Assembly (NCBI GenBank): GCA_011033025.1
Contig: WFMF01000073.1
Location: 464,579-528,578, forward strand
DNA from: Beroe forskalii
Taxonomy: Eukaryota > Ctenophora > Nuda > Beroida > Beroidae
DNA: 64,000 bases
Direction: 5' to 3'
The translations under genes were made by a program, and so were the position numbers. Positions 35,490 through 46,371 of the stretch are shown here, in pieces. The notes below the pieces were generated by a model. The model was not told the DNA's origin. It searched no databases and saw only the letters and a list, made by a program, of their open reading frames with translations. The stretch's first letter is position 1. Every line of letters begins with the position of its first letter.

Positions 35490-38400
35490 ATGGATTTTTT
35501 CGACCTCAAAACGTCAGTATGTCCCCCACGGACGCACTCCAAAACCCAAGGCTACGGACGACGGATAGCTGCAGAACTGTCGGAGCGAGTGCGGGTCCCG
35601 AGCAGTGAGACACGACCTTCCCACCCTGCAAACCTTCCGGTCATGAGCAGGACGGAGCTCTTCATGAGGATGCCGGAGTGGGGCGTGACCGGGGGATGCC
35701 TTCCCCAGCAGGGCGACCTCTCATCTGTAAGTGTTTTGTAGAGTACATGGACATGCGCCTATCAGGTTCATTTTGGGATACTTCCCGAGGACGTCAGCCC
35801 GAGGGATGAATCCGGTTTTGGCCCAAGATCGTAGGGCTAGGGTCTGAAGCAATCAACCAATATGGACCCGATCAGGCAAGTGTCTATGTATAATAGACCC
35901 ACATGAAAAGTGAAAACGTCAGAGGGATCTAATGTCTTGAAATGTATCTAAAAAGCAAAAAATGACAGACATAACTAGGTGCTCATGTCATTGAAATTAA
36001 ATTATTTCTTTACTTGCAGAAATTCTGCCGAAAGCTTGGCTCCAGAATCCAGATTATGCATGTGACATTGCACAATGCACATTGTTATCAAAAATATCCT
36101 CAGCCCTCAATCGGACCAACTTGTAATCTGATCCAAGTATCAAAACCAGTCACAATATTATCATGCTTTTCTGTTTCTTTTGAATTTTGATAATTCATAA
36201 TTTACATTTTGAACGAAAACGATTTGGTGTTAGATGAAAGTGCAGTGAATATGATTCAATCAAGAGAATAAAGTACTGTGCTCATTTTACTTGCCCTAGA
36301 CCCTTTCAGTCATCCTGCAGCCTAACATATAATTCCCCTATGTCACCTAATATTTAATCACATGCACTCAGCACTTATAAGTACCATTTTAACCGGCCGG
36401 ATTTTGTGGTGAACTGTCGAATTTTCAGTGAACTTCAAGCATACATTGCTACTTTTTGAAACAATTTTTCCTGCACACACAATGAATCATCAAGGGTCCC
36501 CAGACCATAAAAAATCATTACGAACAGCCGAACAGGTCTGCAGGCTAACAGGATTATATTTACTGGGAAAAAAGATGCTGCAAAATAATACTGCAACTTC
36601 GGGAGCAAGTTAAAACGTTCAAATTTCGATGATATGATAAAGTTTAAAATCAGGAGCTTTCGAAAATCATGTGATTATCGTCGTCAACTGCTAGATATTT
36701 GGATAAATCTTGTCGCGAAGCTGCTAAACAAACTGGTTTTCGAAACATAGCTTATCAAAAAATGTTCGTCCTTAAAATGGTTGCAGTATTAGTACGTTAT
36801 ACGTTTCGTAATAATGGCTTGTCCCTTCGGTGCTCGACATTATTACTCACCGTATTACTACACTAAATTTATAATCAGACATGGCTAAAAGTTGTGCTCC
36901 AATAAACTGATACTATTTTCAGATCCGGAACTATTTCAGACAGCGCCCTGTCTACGACCCGCTGCCGATCTGTCCGCACCGGGACCGGATCCTCCGCACG
37001 ATCAAAGAGCACCCCGTCACGGTGATCACAGCCCCCACAGGCAGCGGTAAGAGTACCCGAGTCCCTCAGTACATCATGGACGATGAGTACTACGGCGAGG
37101 AGAGACACTTTAAGATCGTGGTGACGCAGCCTCGTCGCGTGGCTGCCGTGGCCCTCGCACGACGCGTTATATCGGAGCGGGGGTTGGAACCCCTGGACTA
37201 CACGGCGGAGGGTCAGGGAACCTTGGTGGGGTATCAGATCGGCATGGATAAGCAGGTCAACGAGGACACGAGACTCACCTACATGACGACCGGAGTACTG
37301 CTCCGTAAGTTGTGTCATGCAGGCAGCCTGAACGAGTTCACTCACATCGTCCTGGACGAGGTGCACGAACGAGACAAGGAGACGGACTTCCTGCTACTAC
37401 TCGTCAAGAAATTCCTGTGTTCAGTGTCCAAGTACGTTAAGGTTATCGTGATGTCAGCAACTGTCAATGCTGACAAGTTCTCCCGGTATTTCGCTACTTT
37501 AGTCGGGGGAGTGCCATACCCATGCCCAACTATTGAGATAAAGGATTCACATTTTCGTGTGGGGATTCACTACTTGGACTCGTTTAAAAAGAGTATTGGT
37601 TACCATGAGCAGTTTACGAGTTATGAAAGAGAAATTGTACCTATGATATCTGATACTCTTTACGAATTAGCCAGATGTCTCATAGAGAGCTTTGATGAAG
37701 TAGATCACATCAACTACGGGTCTGATGATAAAGGATCAGTGCTGGTTTTCCTGCCAGGTATATTTGAGATTGAGACCTTTAGAAGTGTTCTGATGAAGGA
37801 TTCGTCCAGTAAGAGTTACAACATCATCCCACTACACAGCACCATTCCTCGTTCATCTCAAATGAAGGTGTTTGTCCCGCCACTTCCCGGTTATCGGAAA
37901 ATCATCCTCTCCACAAACATTGCAGAAAGTAGTATAACCGTTCCTGATATCAGATATGTTGTTGATTTCTGTCTCACCAAGGACTTGGTTTGTGATTCTA
38001 TCTCAGGGATGTCTTCGCTCCAATGCACATGGGCACCCAAGTCTTCACTTGACCAAAGGAAGGGTAGAGCGGGTAGAGTGGCTACTGGAAAGTGCTACAG
38101 ACTGATCAGCAAGTCCTTTTACTCCCTGGGTATCTCAGACTTTAAAAAACCTGAGATGACTCGATGTTCCCTGGAACAGCTCATACTCTGGTGTAAAATC
38201 CTGGACATCGGGGAGCCCCAGCACATGCTATCCCTAGCCCTGGACCCCCCTGATCTGTCTAACCTCTACCAGAGCACTCTCACTCTGGAGGAGTGCGGTG
38301 CTCTGATCAGACCGGAGAACAGCAACGAGCCCTTCTCGGGGAACATCACCTTCCTCGGCCAAGTGATGGGGGTCCTGCCCCTGGATATCAAGCTCTCGAG

Positions 38401-40834
38401 ACTGGTCATGTTCGGCTATGTCTTCAACTGCTTCACGGAGTGCATCGTGACAGCTGCCTGTCTGGCGCTGCCAGCATTCCTGGAGGTCCCGTACAACAAC
38501 AAGCAGGAGAGAATGAGGAGCTACGTGAGCCGGATGAGGAAAGCCGTGGGAACCTTCAGTGACCCTATCATGATGTTACATGTGTACAATGCGTGGTATG
38601 ACGCACATTGCAGGAGCGTGCCGGAAAGCAGGAAGTTCTGTAAGGAAAACTTCATTGAGTACAACAGGATTATGGATGTTGCCTCGCTGGTCAAGGACAT
38701 ATCTTCTGCAATCCACCGGTTTAACATCCCTCAGGAAACAATAGAAGAGCGGAAGACTCTGTACACAGATTTGTCCTATCTCACAAAACTGAAACTAGCT
38801 CTAGCTGCTGCGAATTATCCTAACTATTTCATCAAGGATAAGGATTCAATACACGAAGAAACGTGCATGCGCATGTTTGGTAACATGTCTCCTGCAGATA
38901 CAGTGGTTTTCACTGGCATGAACATCGATGTGAGGTCAGATGAGGAAGTTCAAAAGAAATTCGTGAGCGATGTCAACTTGTATTTCCAGCAAGGGTTCTG
39001 TGATCCTGTTAAATCACTATCCCTGGAGGCTTCCCGGTTGTATGTTACCTTTGAGAACCCAGCAGAGAGGAGCATATGTAAGTCTGTGTACTACGCTTTG
39101 AAGATGAAGAAGCTTGGCTTCTCCCTTACACTCTCTGATGCAGCAAATGGGGAAGTTGATTTGTACAAAACTACTGACAACTGCAACCAATTCCCAGAGA
39201 CGAAGCGAACGATTCCCATCATGAAGGAGGAAGTCCGTGTGTGCGTGGCTCACGTGGATAGTCCTACTCGGTTCTTTGTCCACTTTGTAGAAAGTGACCA
39301 TCGTTTGGAGTGGGAAAGTACCCAGGAACGACTGCAGACCATTCCAAGAGACCGCATTCCTTACCAGCACCTCAAGCCCAAGAGATACGCTGCATCTTTC
39401 TTTGACGATGAGGTGACCTTGTATCGAGTCAGATTAGAACACTTCAAGGGAGAAGAGATGAAGGTAACGTTCATGGACTATGGGAACACCAGGCTAGTCC
39501 CTGTAAATAAACTCTTCCATATTCCTGCTGATTTGCTGTACGTTCCCTTTCAAGCTATTGAGTGTAGTTTGGAGAACATATCGCCTTGTCATGAATCTCT
39601 GCTAGACATGGTGAAGGGAGGGTGGCCCTCTGACACCTGCACTTACATCCGTGATGTGCTGCTTGACCAGCACTTCATTGCTAGGATACACTACGTTCTG
39701 AACAGTGTGGTTTACCTCGACCTGCACTGTCGTGACGGAGGCCTGACCTTCAAGCAGGAGTTGATCAGGAAAGGAAAGGCTGTGGAAGGTGAACCTGATT
39801 ACAGGGTTAAGTTAGCCAGACAAAACACTAACAAGATTGGTATCAGGCTGGACACTGCCTTCTCAGTTCCTGCTGATAACTACAAGACCCCCCTCAAACG
39901 ACCCAACTTCACATCACACCGTGCTAAGTTATCAGGGGGAACGTCTCCCTATGAGGTGTCCTTCAAAGGACTGAGTGAGAGCCTGCTCAGCAAGTCAGTG
40001 ACAGTGGACTGCAACTCAGTGAACAGTGTGGTGCTCCACCACAACACCTCCCTGCAGTACAAGGAACTGCTGACAGCTAACTCTGTTGCTCTCTCCAGAG
40101 ATAAGATCAGCATTAGAGGCAGCACCCTTCATGACCCGGTCCCAGGACTTCCTGAACTGATCACCCTGCTCTTCGCTCCCAGTGTCCAGCTCCACTGCAG
40201 CGCTAGCAGACTCAACTACACTGGGTGTACTGCAGGACTAGGGGCAGTTGATGGGACTCCTCTCTGGCCTGAACACGATCTCCATGTTCCTTTTGATGTG
40301 AGGATCGATGACGGAGACTTGACCAATATCAACCAGTTGAGGATGTTCATATCAGACTTGCTGCAAGGTGATGAAGACAACCCCACAGCTGCCCATCTCA
40401 CTCACCAGCCTATTAGACAGCTGCAACGTAAGATTTGGAGACTCGTCAGGATAATCTTGCAGAAGCCCCGGGAGGTCATAAAGCCTCCCAGCTACATCAA
40501 CTACGGCTGGGAGGTGCCCTCAGGCACAGACACATTCTCCTTGCCCTGCTACAGGACTCACGACATCATGAAACCCCTGTCAGTGCTGAGGACCCCGGAT
40601 GGGACGCACTTGGAGACCCCTGAAGTGCAGGCCAGGGTGACACAGATCCAAGAAGACAACTACAGGGTAGAGCAAAGCACAGGGGTCCGAGAAGGCAGGG
40701 ACACGGCATTCTGCCCCCTCTGTAACTTATACTTCAATAAAACTGTTGCGTTAGCTGCACATCTGAATGGGGAAGAGCATGCGGCTGAGAGGGAACGGTT
40801 AGACCGATGGAAACCTCCCCCTCCTAGGCACTGA
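35490..40834 (+). CDS. TDRD9: TDRD9/Spindle-E, DEVH-box helicase with Tudor domain (piRNA pathway)
   Basis: Exon 1 is 35490-35726 (donor GTAAGT) and exon 2 is 36923-40834 (acceptor TTTTCAG); both junctions are phase 0 and give 1,382 residues. The start MDFFD fits the Spindle-E N-terminus as I recall it. Helicase motifs: GSGKS with Lys122, TQPRR, DEVH 224-227, SAT 257-259, STNIAESSIT and QRKGRAGR 457-464, then an HA2-like region. An extended Tudor domain follows, with FMDYGN (Asp931), which should bind symmetric dimethylarginine of PIWI proteins. The end has a U1-like C2H2 finger (CPLC at 1343-1346, then H-X5-H). In flies and mice this protein acts in germ granules in piRNA production and transposon silencing. 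The length agrees with vertebrate TDRD9. Oddities: nearly all coding sequence is one 3.9-kb exon, and the last 16 codons, stop included, lie on a minisatellite. Confidence 0.95.
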
Positions 40835-41510
40835 GAGGGAACGGTTAGACCGCTGGAAACCTCCCCCTCCTAGGCACTGAGAGGGAACGGTTAGACCGAT
40901 GGAAACCTCCCCCTCCTAGGCACTGAGAGGGAACGGTTAGACCGATGGAAACCTCCCCCTCCTAGGCACTGAGAGGGAACGGTTAGACCGATGGAAACCT
41001 CCCCCTCCTAGGCACTGAGAGGGAACGGTTAGACCGATGGAAACCTCCCCCTCCCAGGCACTGAGAGGGAGCGGTTAGACCGATGGAAACCTCCCCCTCC
41101 TAGGCACTGAGAGGGAACGGTTAGACCGATGGAAACCTCCCCCTCCTAGGCACTGAGAGGGAACGGTTAGACCGATGGAAACCTCCCCCTCCTAGGCACT
41201 GAGAGGGAACGGTTAGACCGATGGAAACCTCCCCCTCCTAGGCACTGAGAGGGAGCGGTTAGACCGATGGAAACCTCCCCCTCCTAGGCACTGAGAGGGA
41301 GCGGTTAGACCGATGGAAACCTCCCCCTCCTAGGCACTGAGAGGGAACGGTTAGACCGATGGAAACCTCCCCCTCCTAGGCACTGAGAGGGAACGGTTAG
41401 ACCGATGGAAACCTCCCCCTCCTGGGCACTGAGAGGGAACGGTTAGACCGATGGAAACCTCCCCCTCCTAGGCACTGAGAGGGAATGGTTAGACCGATGG
41501 AAACCTCCCT
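40787..41510 (+). repeat. TDRD9: 46-bp minisatellite overlapping the TDRD9 stop codon
   Basis: Sixteen units (the last cut at 34 bp) of a 46-bp repeat beginning GAGAGGGAACGGTTAGACCG and ending CTCCTAGGCACT, with only rare substitutions. Unit 1 encodes ERERLDRWKPPPPRH, the last residues of TDRD9. Because 46 is one more than a multiple of three, unit 2 is entered one base out of step and its first bases complete TGA (40832-40834). The array runs almost directly into the fold-back element at 41511. Confidence 0.97.
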
Positions 41511-42975
41511 ATGCTAGTCCTTTTCCAATTACCGGTAATTACCGTATAAAGCGCTAAATTACCGCTTTCCGAGAAAAAGCGGTAATTTAGCGCTTAGTAA
41601 GTGCTTTTTCAGTGTCTCGAAAAGCGCTAAAAGCGGTTATTACCGCTTTTCCACAATATTTTCAGGAAAAAGCGGTAATTACCGCTAATAAGCTAGCAGT
41701 GACCGCTATTACTGCTTCCGGAGCTGTTTTCACTCCAGAATACCGGTAATTACCGGTCAATGAGCGCTTTTTGACCCACCGTTAATGGAGCCCTTATTGT
41801 CGGTAATAAGCGGTAATAAAAGCGGTAATTACCGGTAATTAACGGTGAATTTTCTTTGATTTTTCCCCCGTAAAAATACCGCTCAGTTACCGGTAATTGG
41901 CGCTTATTTTAGCCACCGTTAATTAACGGTCAGTAAGCGGTAATACCGGTAATTACCCGGTAATTACTGGTCGCCAAAAAAACCGGTTTAATCATGAATG
42001 TACCGCTTATTACCGGTATTACCGGTAATTAACGGTCGATTACATGTTATTACAGGTTGTAAAATGTAATAACAGCTTTCCACCAACAATAAAGCGGTAA
42101 TTACCGCTTTTATTTTAATAAGCGGTAATTACCGCTTTCCCGGGGAAAGACAATAACCACTTATTACCGCTTTTCATGTGAACTTCACCTTGTCTGGTCA
42201 ATAAGTCAGAGTTCAGAATTAGCGGTAATAACCGGTAATTTTTTCCTCCAAAGTAACAATTACGAGTACCGCTTATTACCGATTTTTCCTCGGTAACTAG
42301 CCGCATCATAATGGTTCAGGACCGGGGGATGAAATTAACGGTAATTACCGCTTATTACCGCTTTTCCAACTTTTCGGACCGTTCTAATGCAAAGTGAGAG
42401 AATACCAGTAATAACCGGTATTTTCTGCTGCATTATACTGTGAACTACCAGAATTACAAGTACCTTTCGGACCCATCCTCTCACGTCTGTCAGTTTCGTG
42501 TCCGCAGTCAAAATAACCGTTTATCACTGCTTATAACCGCTTTATCAGGTCCACTACATTGTTTCGCATCATTCAATTTCAAATTCAAGTCAACGGCCAA
42601 AATTACCGGTAAAAGCCTCTATTATCGCTTATTTCCGGTAATTACCGCTTTTCCAACTTTTCGGACCGTTCTAATGGAAAGTGAGAGAATACCAGTAATA
42701 ACCGGTATTTTCTGCTGCATTATACTGTGAACTACCAGAATTACAAGTACCTTTCGGACCCATCTCACGTCTGTACTTCCGTGTCGCACTCAAAATAACC
42801 GTTTATCACTGCTTATAACCGCTTTATCAGGTTCCACTACATTGTTTCGCATCATTCAATTTCAAATTCAAGTCAACGGCCAATTACCGGTAAAAGCCTC
42901 TATTATCGCTTATTTCCGGCTTTTTGAGTCATTTATCCCGGTACTTCAGGCAATGGTTACCATTCCCTCAAATCA

Positions 42976-43435
42976 AAGACTCGACTCGACGAATCCACTC
43001 GACGACTCGAAAACTCCACTCAACTCGACGCGACTTGAGTCGACTCGACCACTCGATTCGACTCTATTCGACTCGACTCGACTTAACGGGACTCAACGAA
43101 TCAACTCGACTCGACGACACAACGACTCAATAACTCGACTCGAATCGACGACTTGACTCGACGACTCGACTCGATTCGACGACTCCACTCGACGACTCCA
43201 CTCGACGACTCCAGCGAACGACTCCGACTCGACGGCTCGACTCCAACAACTCGACTCGCACGACTCGGCTCGACTCGACGACTCGACCGACTCGACGACT
43301 CGACTCGACGACTCGACTCGACGACTCGGCTCGACCTCGACGACTCGACTCCTGACGTCGACTCGACTCGACGAATCGACCTCGACGGCTCGAAGCTCGA
43401 CCTCGACTGACGACTCCCGACTCGCGAACGACTTT
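42976..43435 (+). repeat. Degenerate ACTCG/CGACT array
   Basis: Mixed 5- and 8-bp periodicity of GACTCGACTCGACGACTCGA text, with TTCGA and CCACT variants. It lies in the spacer of the 4.86-kb fold-back. Ser/Arg/Leu-rich frames here are repeat artefacts. Confidence 0.9.
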
Positions 43436-44430
43436 TTTTTATCAAAAACCCCAAAAAAAAAATTTTTTGAAATTTTTTTATTTTATATTTATTTACATTA
43501 AAATTTTTTAAAATCTTTTTTTTAAAAATTCCACCCAAATTTAATTAAATTTTGTTATCTTGTTTTTACCTTGAAAAATCATTTAACCCCATTTTATAAA
43601 CAAAAAACCCTTTTTAAAACATAACCATGTATAATTTATGTTATCTTTTTTTTTTATGATTAGTTACTTTTTTGTCTTATGAGCCCCCACCCACGTAGTA
43701 AGACCCCTTTCCCATTACATAAATGGATATTGGTTATTTGTTTTTTTTTTCATTTTTGACCGCGCACCCATAATAAACCCCTTGCTTCCCCCAAATACGA
43801 TACATCAGTTTTAATTACTTATCTTTTTTTGGTTTTCTGGTTAGTATCTTGTTTGTCTTATGACCCGCCCCCACGTGCCAGTAGACCCTTGCTCTCACTC
43901 CATTAGGATACACAGGTAATTTTTATTTTATCTTTTTTTGGGTTTTCGATTTTTGTACCCCCGGTGTCGTTATAGGGGGCCCCCACCTACTTACCCTCAC
44001 TACAATTTTCCTATAAATGTATCCTTTGGCTTACACACACGGAAATGATCTTTCAATTTTTTTTGTTCTACAATTTCCATCGAAAACCTTTTTAAAAAAA
44101 AAGTTGAAAATTTATAAAAAAACTTAAAACCTTTTTTTTTGGTTTGGGAAAAAGTTTTAGGGTTTATTTAACCCCCCCAAAAAATCAAAAACTAAAAAAA
44201 ATAAAAACCTAACCCCAAATTTTTTCCCCAAAATAAAAAATAAAAATTACCCAAAACCCCAAAAACAAAAACCCCAACCCCAAATCCCCAAACCCCCTTT
44301 TAAAAAATCCCTAACCCTAAAACCCCCAAATCAAACCCAATTAATTTAAAAATGCTTTTTAATTCCCTTGGGTTATCTGGGAAAAAGTGGATTAAATTTT
44401 TTTTTTTAAGCTTAAAAAAATTAAAAAAAA
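43436..44430. other. Homopolymer-rich low-complexity block (possible assembly artefact)
   Basis: Long runs of A, T and C with few other words. It includes a poorly kept repeat of roughly 85-110 bp with GTCTTATGAGCCCCCACCCACG-like segments (near 43673, 43855 and 43967) and CCCTAACCCTAAAA near 44310. The texture differs from the rest of the window and looks like error-prone consensus through a hard repeat. No gene. Confidence 0.6.
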
Positions 44431-44439
44431 TTTTCAACC

Positions 44440-44765
44440 GATCAGCGCTCGATCAGCTTTTCGATCGACTTCGATAAGAATCAGAAATCTGGAATAAAAT
44501 GCACCGGACAGCTTCCATACAGGTGTTTTCATCGGCGCTAATCGGCGCCGATCAGGGGAACAGATCGGCGCCGACAGCGCCCGATCGAGGCTGGCCGGCG
44601 CTGATCAGCGCCGATCAACTCATTTATTACCGATGGTGCCGATTTCCCATCGGCGCCGATCAGCGCCGATCGGCGGTCCCGCCGATCGGCGCCTAGCCGG
44701 CGCTGATCGGCGCCGATCAGCACCGATCAGCGCCGGACGGGCGCCGATCGGCGCCGAGTCGGCGA
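44440..44765. repeat. GGCGCCGATCAGC palindromic array
   Basis: Repeated GCGCCGATCAGCGCCGATCGG-type words, each nearly self-complementary, on both strands. This is a third kind of palindrome-rich text within the fold-back spacer. Short Arg/Ile/Asp-rich frames across it are artefacts. Confidence 0.85.
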
Positions 44766-45043
44766 TTTTGCAATGTGGTCATTTGCCAGTTTATAAAGAT
44801 TCCGGATTTACGTTTTATTCATATTTTGAAGGCAAATTTAAATATACACTCTTCACCACTCTTCACTACTCTTCACCATCTAATCTAAGATTCCTGGCCA
44901 ATCTCGATATTTTCCTAATTCAATTTCAGGCCCTTAACTCTCTAGCTCAAAGGATTTTTATATTCAAAAGCTTCTAAATTTGCTTTTTTTTATTGGAAAA
45001 ACCAGTGTAGATCTCCGCCCGTTTCTCACGTTATATAATAGAT

Positions 45044-45210
45044 TAATCAAACACCCTAAGGATACGTTTATATCAATTATCACACTCGCCTTCGGCTCAG
45101 TGATAATTGAATTATTACACTCGCCTTCGGCTCGAGCAATAATTCGAATTATCACACTCGCTTCGCTCGTGTGATAATTCATATAAACGTATCCTTAGGG
45201 TGTTTGATTA
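45044..45210. mobile_element. Small palindromic MITE
   Basis: TAATCAAACACCCTAAGG with ATACGTTTATAT at the left is mirrored by ATATAAACGTAT and CCTTAGGGTGTTTGATTA at the right. The arms continue into AATTATCACACTCGC words. The centre contains CTCGCCTTCGGCTC and CTCGCTTCGCTCG mini-palindromes. Total length is 167 bp; no clear target duplication is seen. Confidence 0.75.
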
Positions 45211-46371
45211 TCCTATATTAGCGCATTCCCAGCCATGCTCTAAGCGTATAATAGAGGCTTTTACCGGTAATTTTGGCCGTTGACTTGAATTCGAAATTGA
45301 ATGATGCGAAACAATGTAGTGGACCTGATAAAGCGGATTATAAGCAGTGATAAACGGTTATTTTGACTGCGGACACGAAACTGACAGACGTGAGAGGATG
45401 TGTCCGAAAGGTACTTGTAATTCTGGTAGTTCACAGTATAATGCAGCAGAAAATACCGGTTATTACTGGTATTCTCTCACTTTGCATTAGAACGGTCCGA
45501 AAAGTTGGAAAAGCGGTAATAAGCGGTAATTACCGTTAATTTCATCCCCCGGTCCTGAACCATTATGATGCGGCTTGTTACCGAGGAAAAATCGGTAATA
45601 AGCGGTATTCGTAATTGTTACTTTGGAGAAAAAATTACCGGTTATTACCGCTAATTCTGAACTCTGACTTATTGACCAGACAAGGTGAAGTTCACATGAA
45701 AAGCGGTAATAAGTGGTTATTGTCTTTCCCCGGGAAAGCGGTAATTACCGCTTATTAAAATAAAAGCGGTAATTACCGCTTTATTGTTGGTGGAAAGCTG
45801 TTATTACATTTTACAACCTGTAATAACATGTAATCGACCGTTAATTACCGGTAATACCGGTAATAAGCGGTACATTCATGATTAAACCGGTTTTTTTGGC
45901 GACCAGTAATTACCGGGTAATTACCGGTATTACCGCTTACTGACCGTTAATTAACGGTGGCTAAAATAAGCGCCAATTACCGGTAACTGAGCGGTATTTT
46001 TACGGGGGAAAAATCAAAGAAAATTCACCGTTAATTACCGGTAATTACCGCTTCTATTACCGCTTATTACCGATAATAAGGGCTCCATTAACGGTGGGTC
46101 AAAAAGCGCTCATTGACCGGTAATTACCGGTATTCTGGAGTGAAAACAGCTCCGGAAGCAGTAATAGCGGTCACTGCTAGCTTATTACCGGTAATTACCG
46201 CTTTTTTTCTGGAAATATTGTGGAAAAGCGGTAATAACCGCTTTTTTAGCGCTTTTCTCGAGACACAGAAAAAGCACTTACTAAGCGCTAAATTACCGCT
46301 TTTTTTCTCGGAAAGCGGTAATTTAGCGCTTTTTATACGGCAATTACCGGTAATTGGAAAAGGACTAGCAT

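Larger units (their letters stand above)
41511..46371. mobile_element. 4.86-kb fold-back element with GGTAATTACCGC-rich arms
   Basis: The left end ATGCTAGTCCTTTTCC (41511) and right end GGAAAAGGACTAGCAT (46371) are perfect inverted repeats. The arms continue: 41511 to about 42625 mirrors about 45245-46371, with few differences. The arms are crowded with AGCGGTAATTACCGCT, CCGGTAATTACCGG and GCGCTAAATTACCGC words, themselves palindromes. The left arm has a further 287-bp tandem duplication (about 42345-42920). The spacer (42925-45240) holds unrelated low-complexity blocks and a small palindromic MITE. No transposase frame is present. The target duplication is unclear because the left flank is minisatellite. 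I cannot assign a class. Confidence 0.85.

Noticed and set aside
36875..37366. 163-codon minus-strand frame over the helicase motif I region
   Set aside because: Shadow of the TDRD9 coding exon, which has all helicase motifs on the plus strand.
43101..43538. Ser/Arg-rich frame resembling an SR protein
   Set aside because: It is the CGACT array read in frame.
44300..44330. Telomere-like CCCTAA repeats
   Set aside because: Only two imperfect units inside a homopolymer-rich, low-quality block.
41511..46371. Replication origin or centromere-like palindrome cluster
   Set aside because: Defined inverted termini and matching arms make a mobile or fold-back element the simpler explanation.
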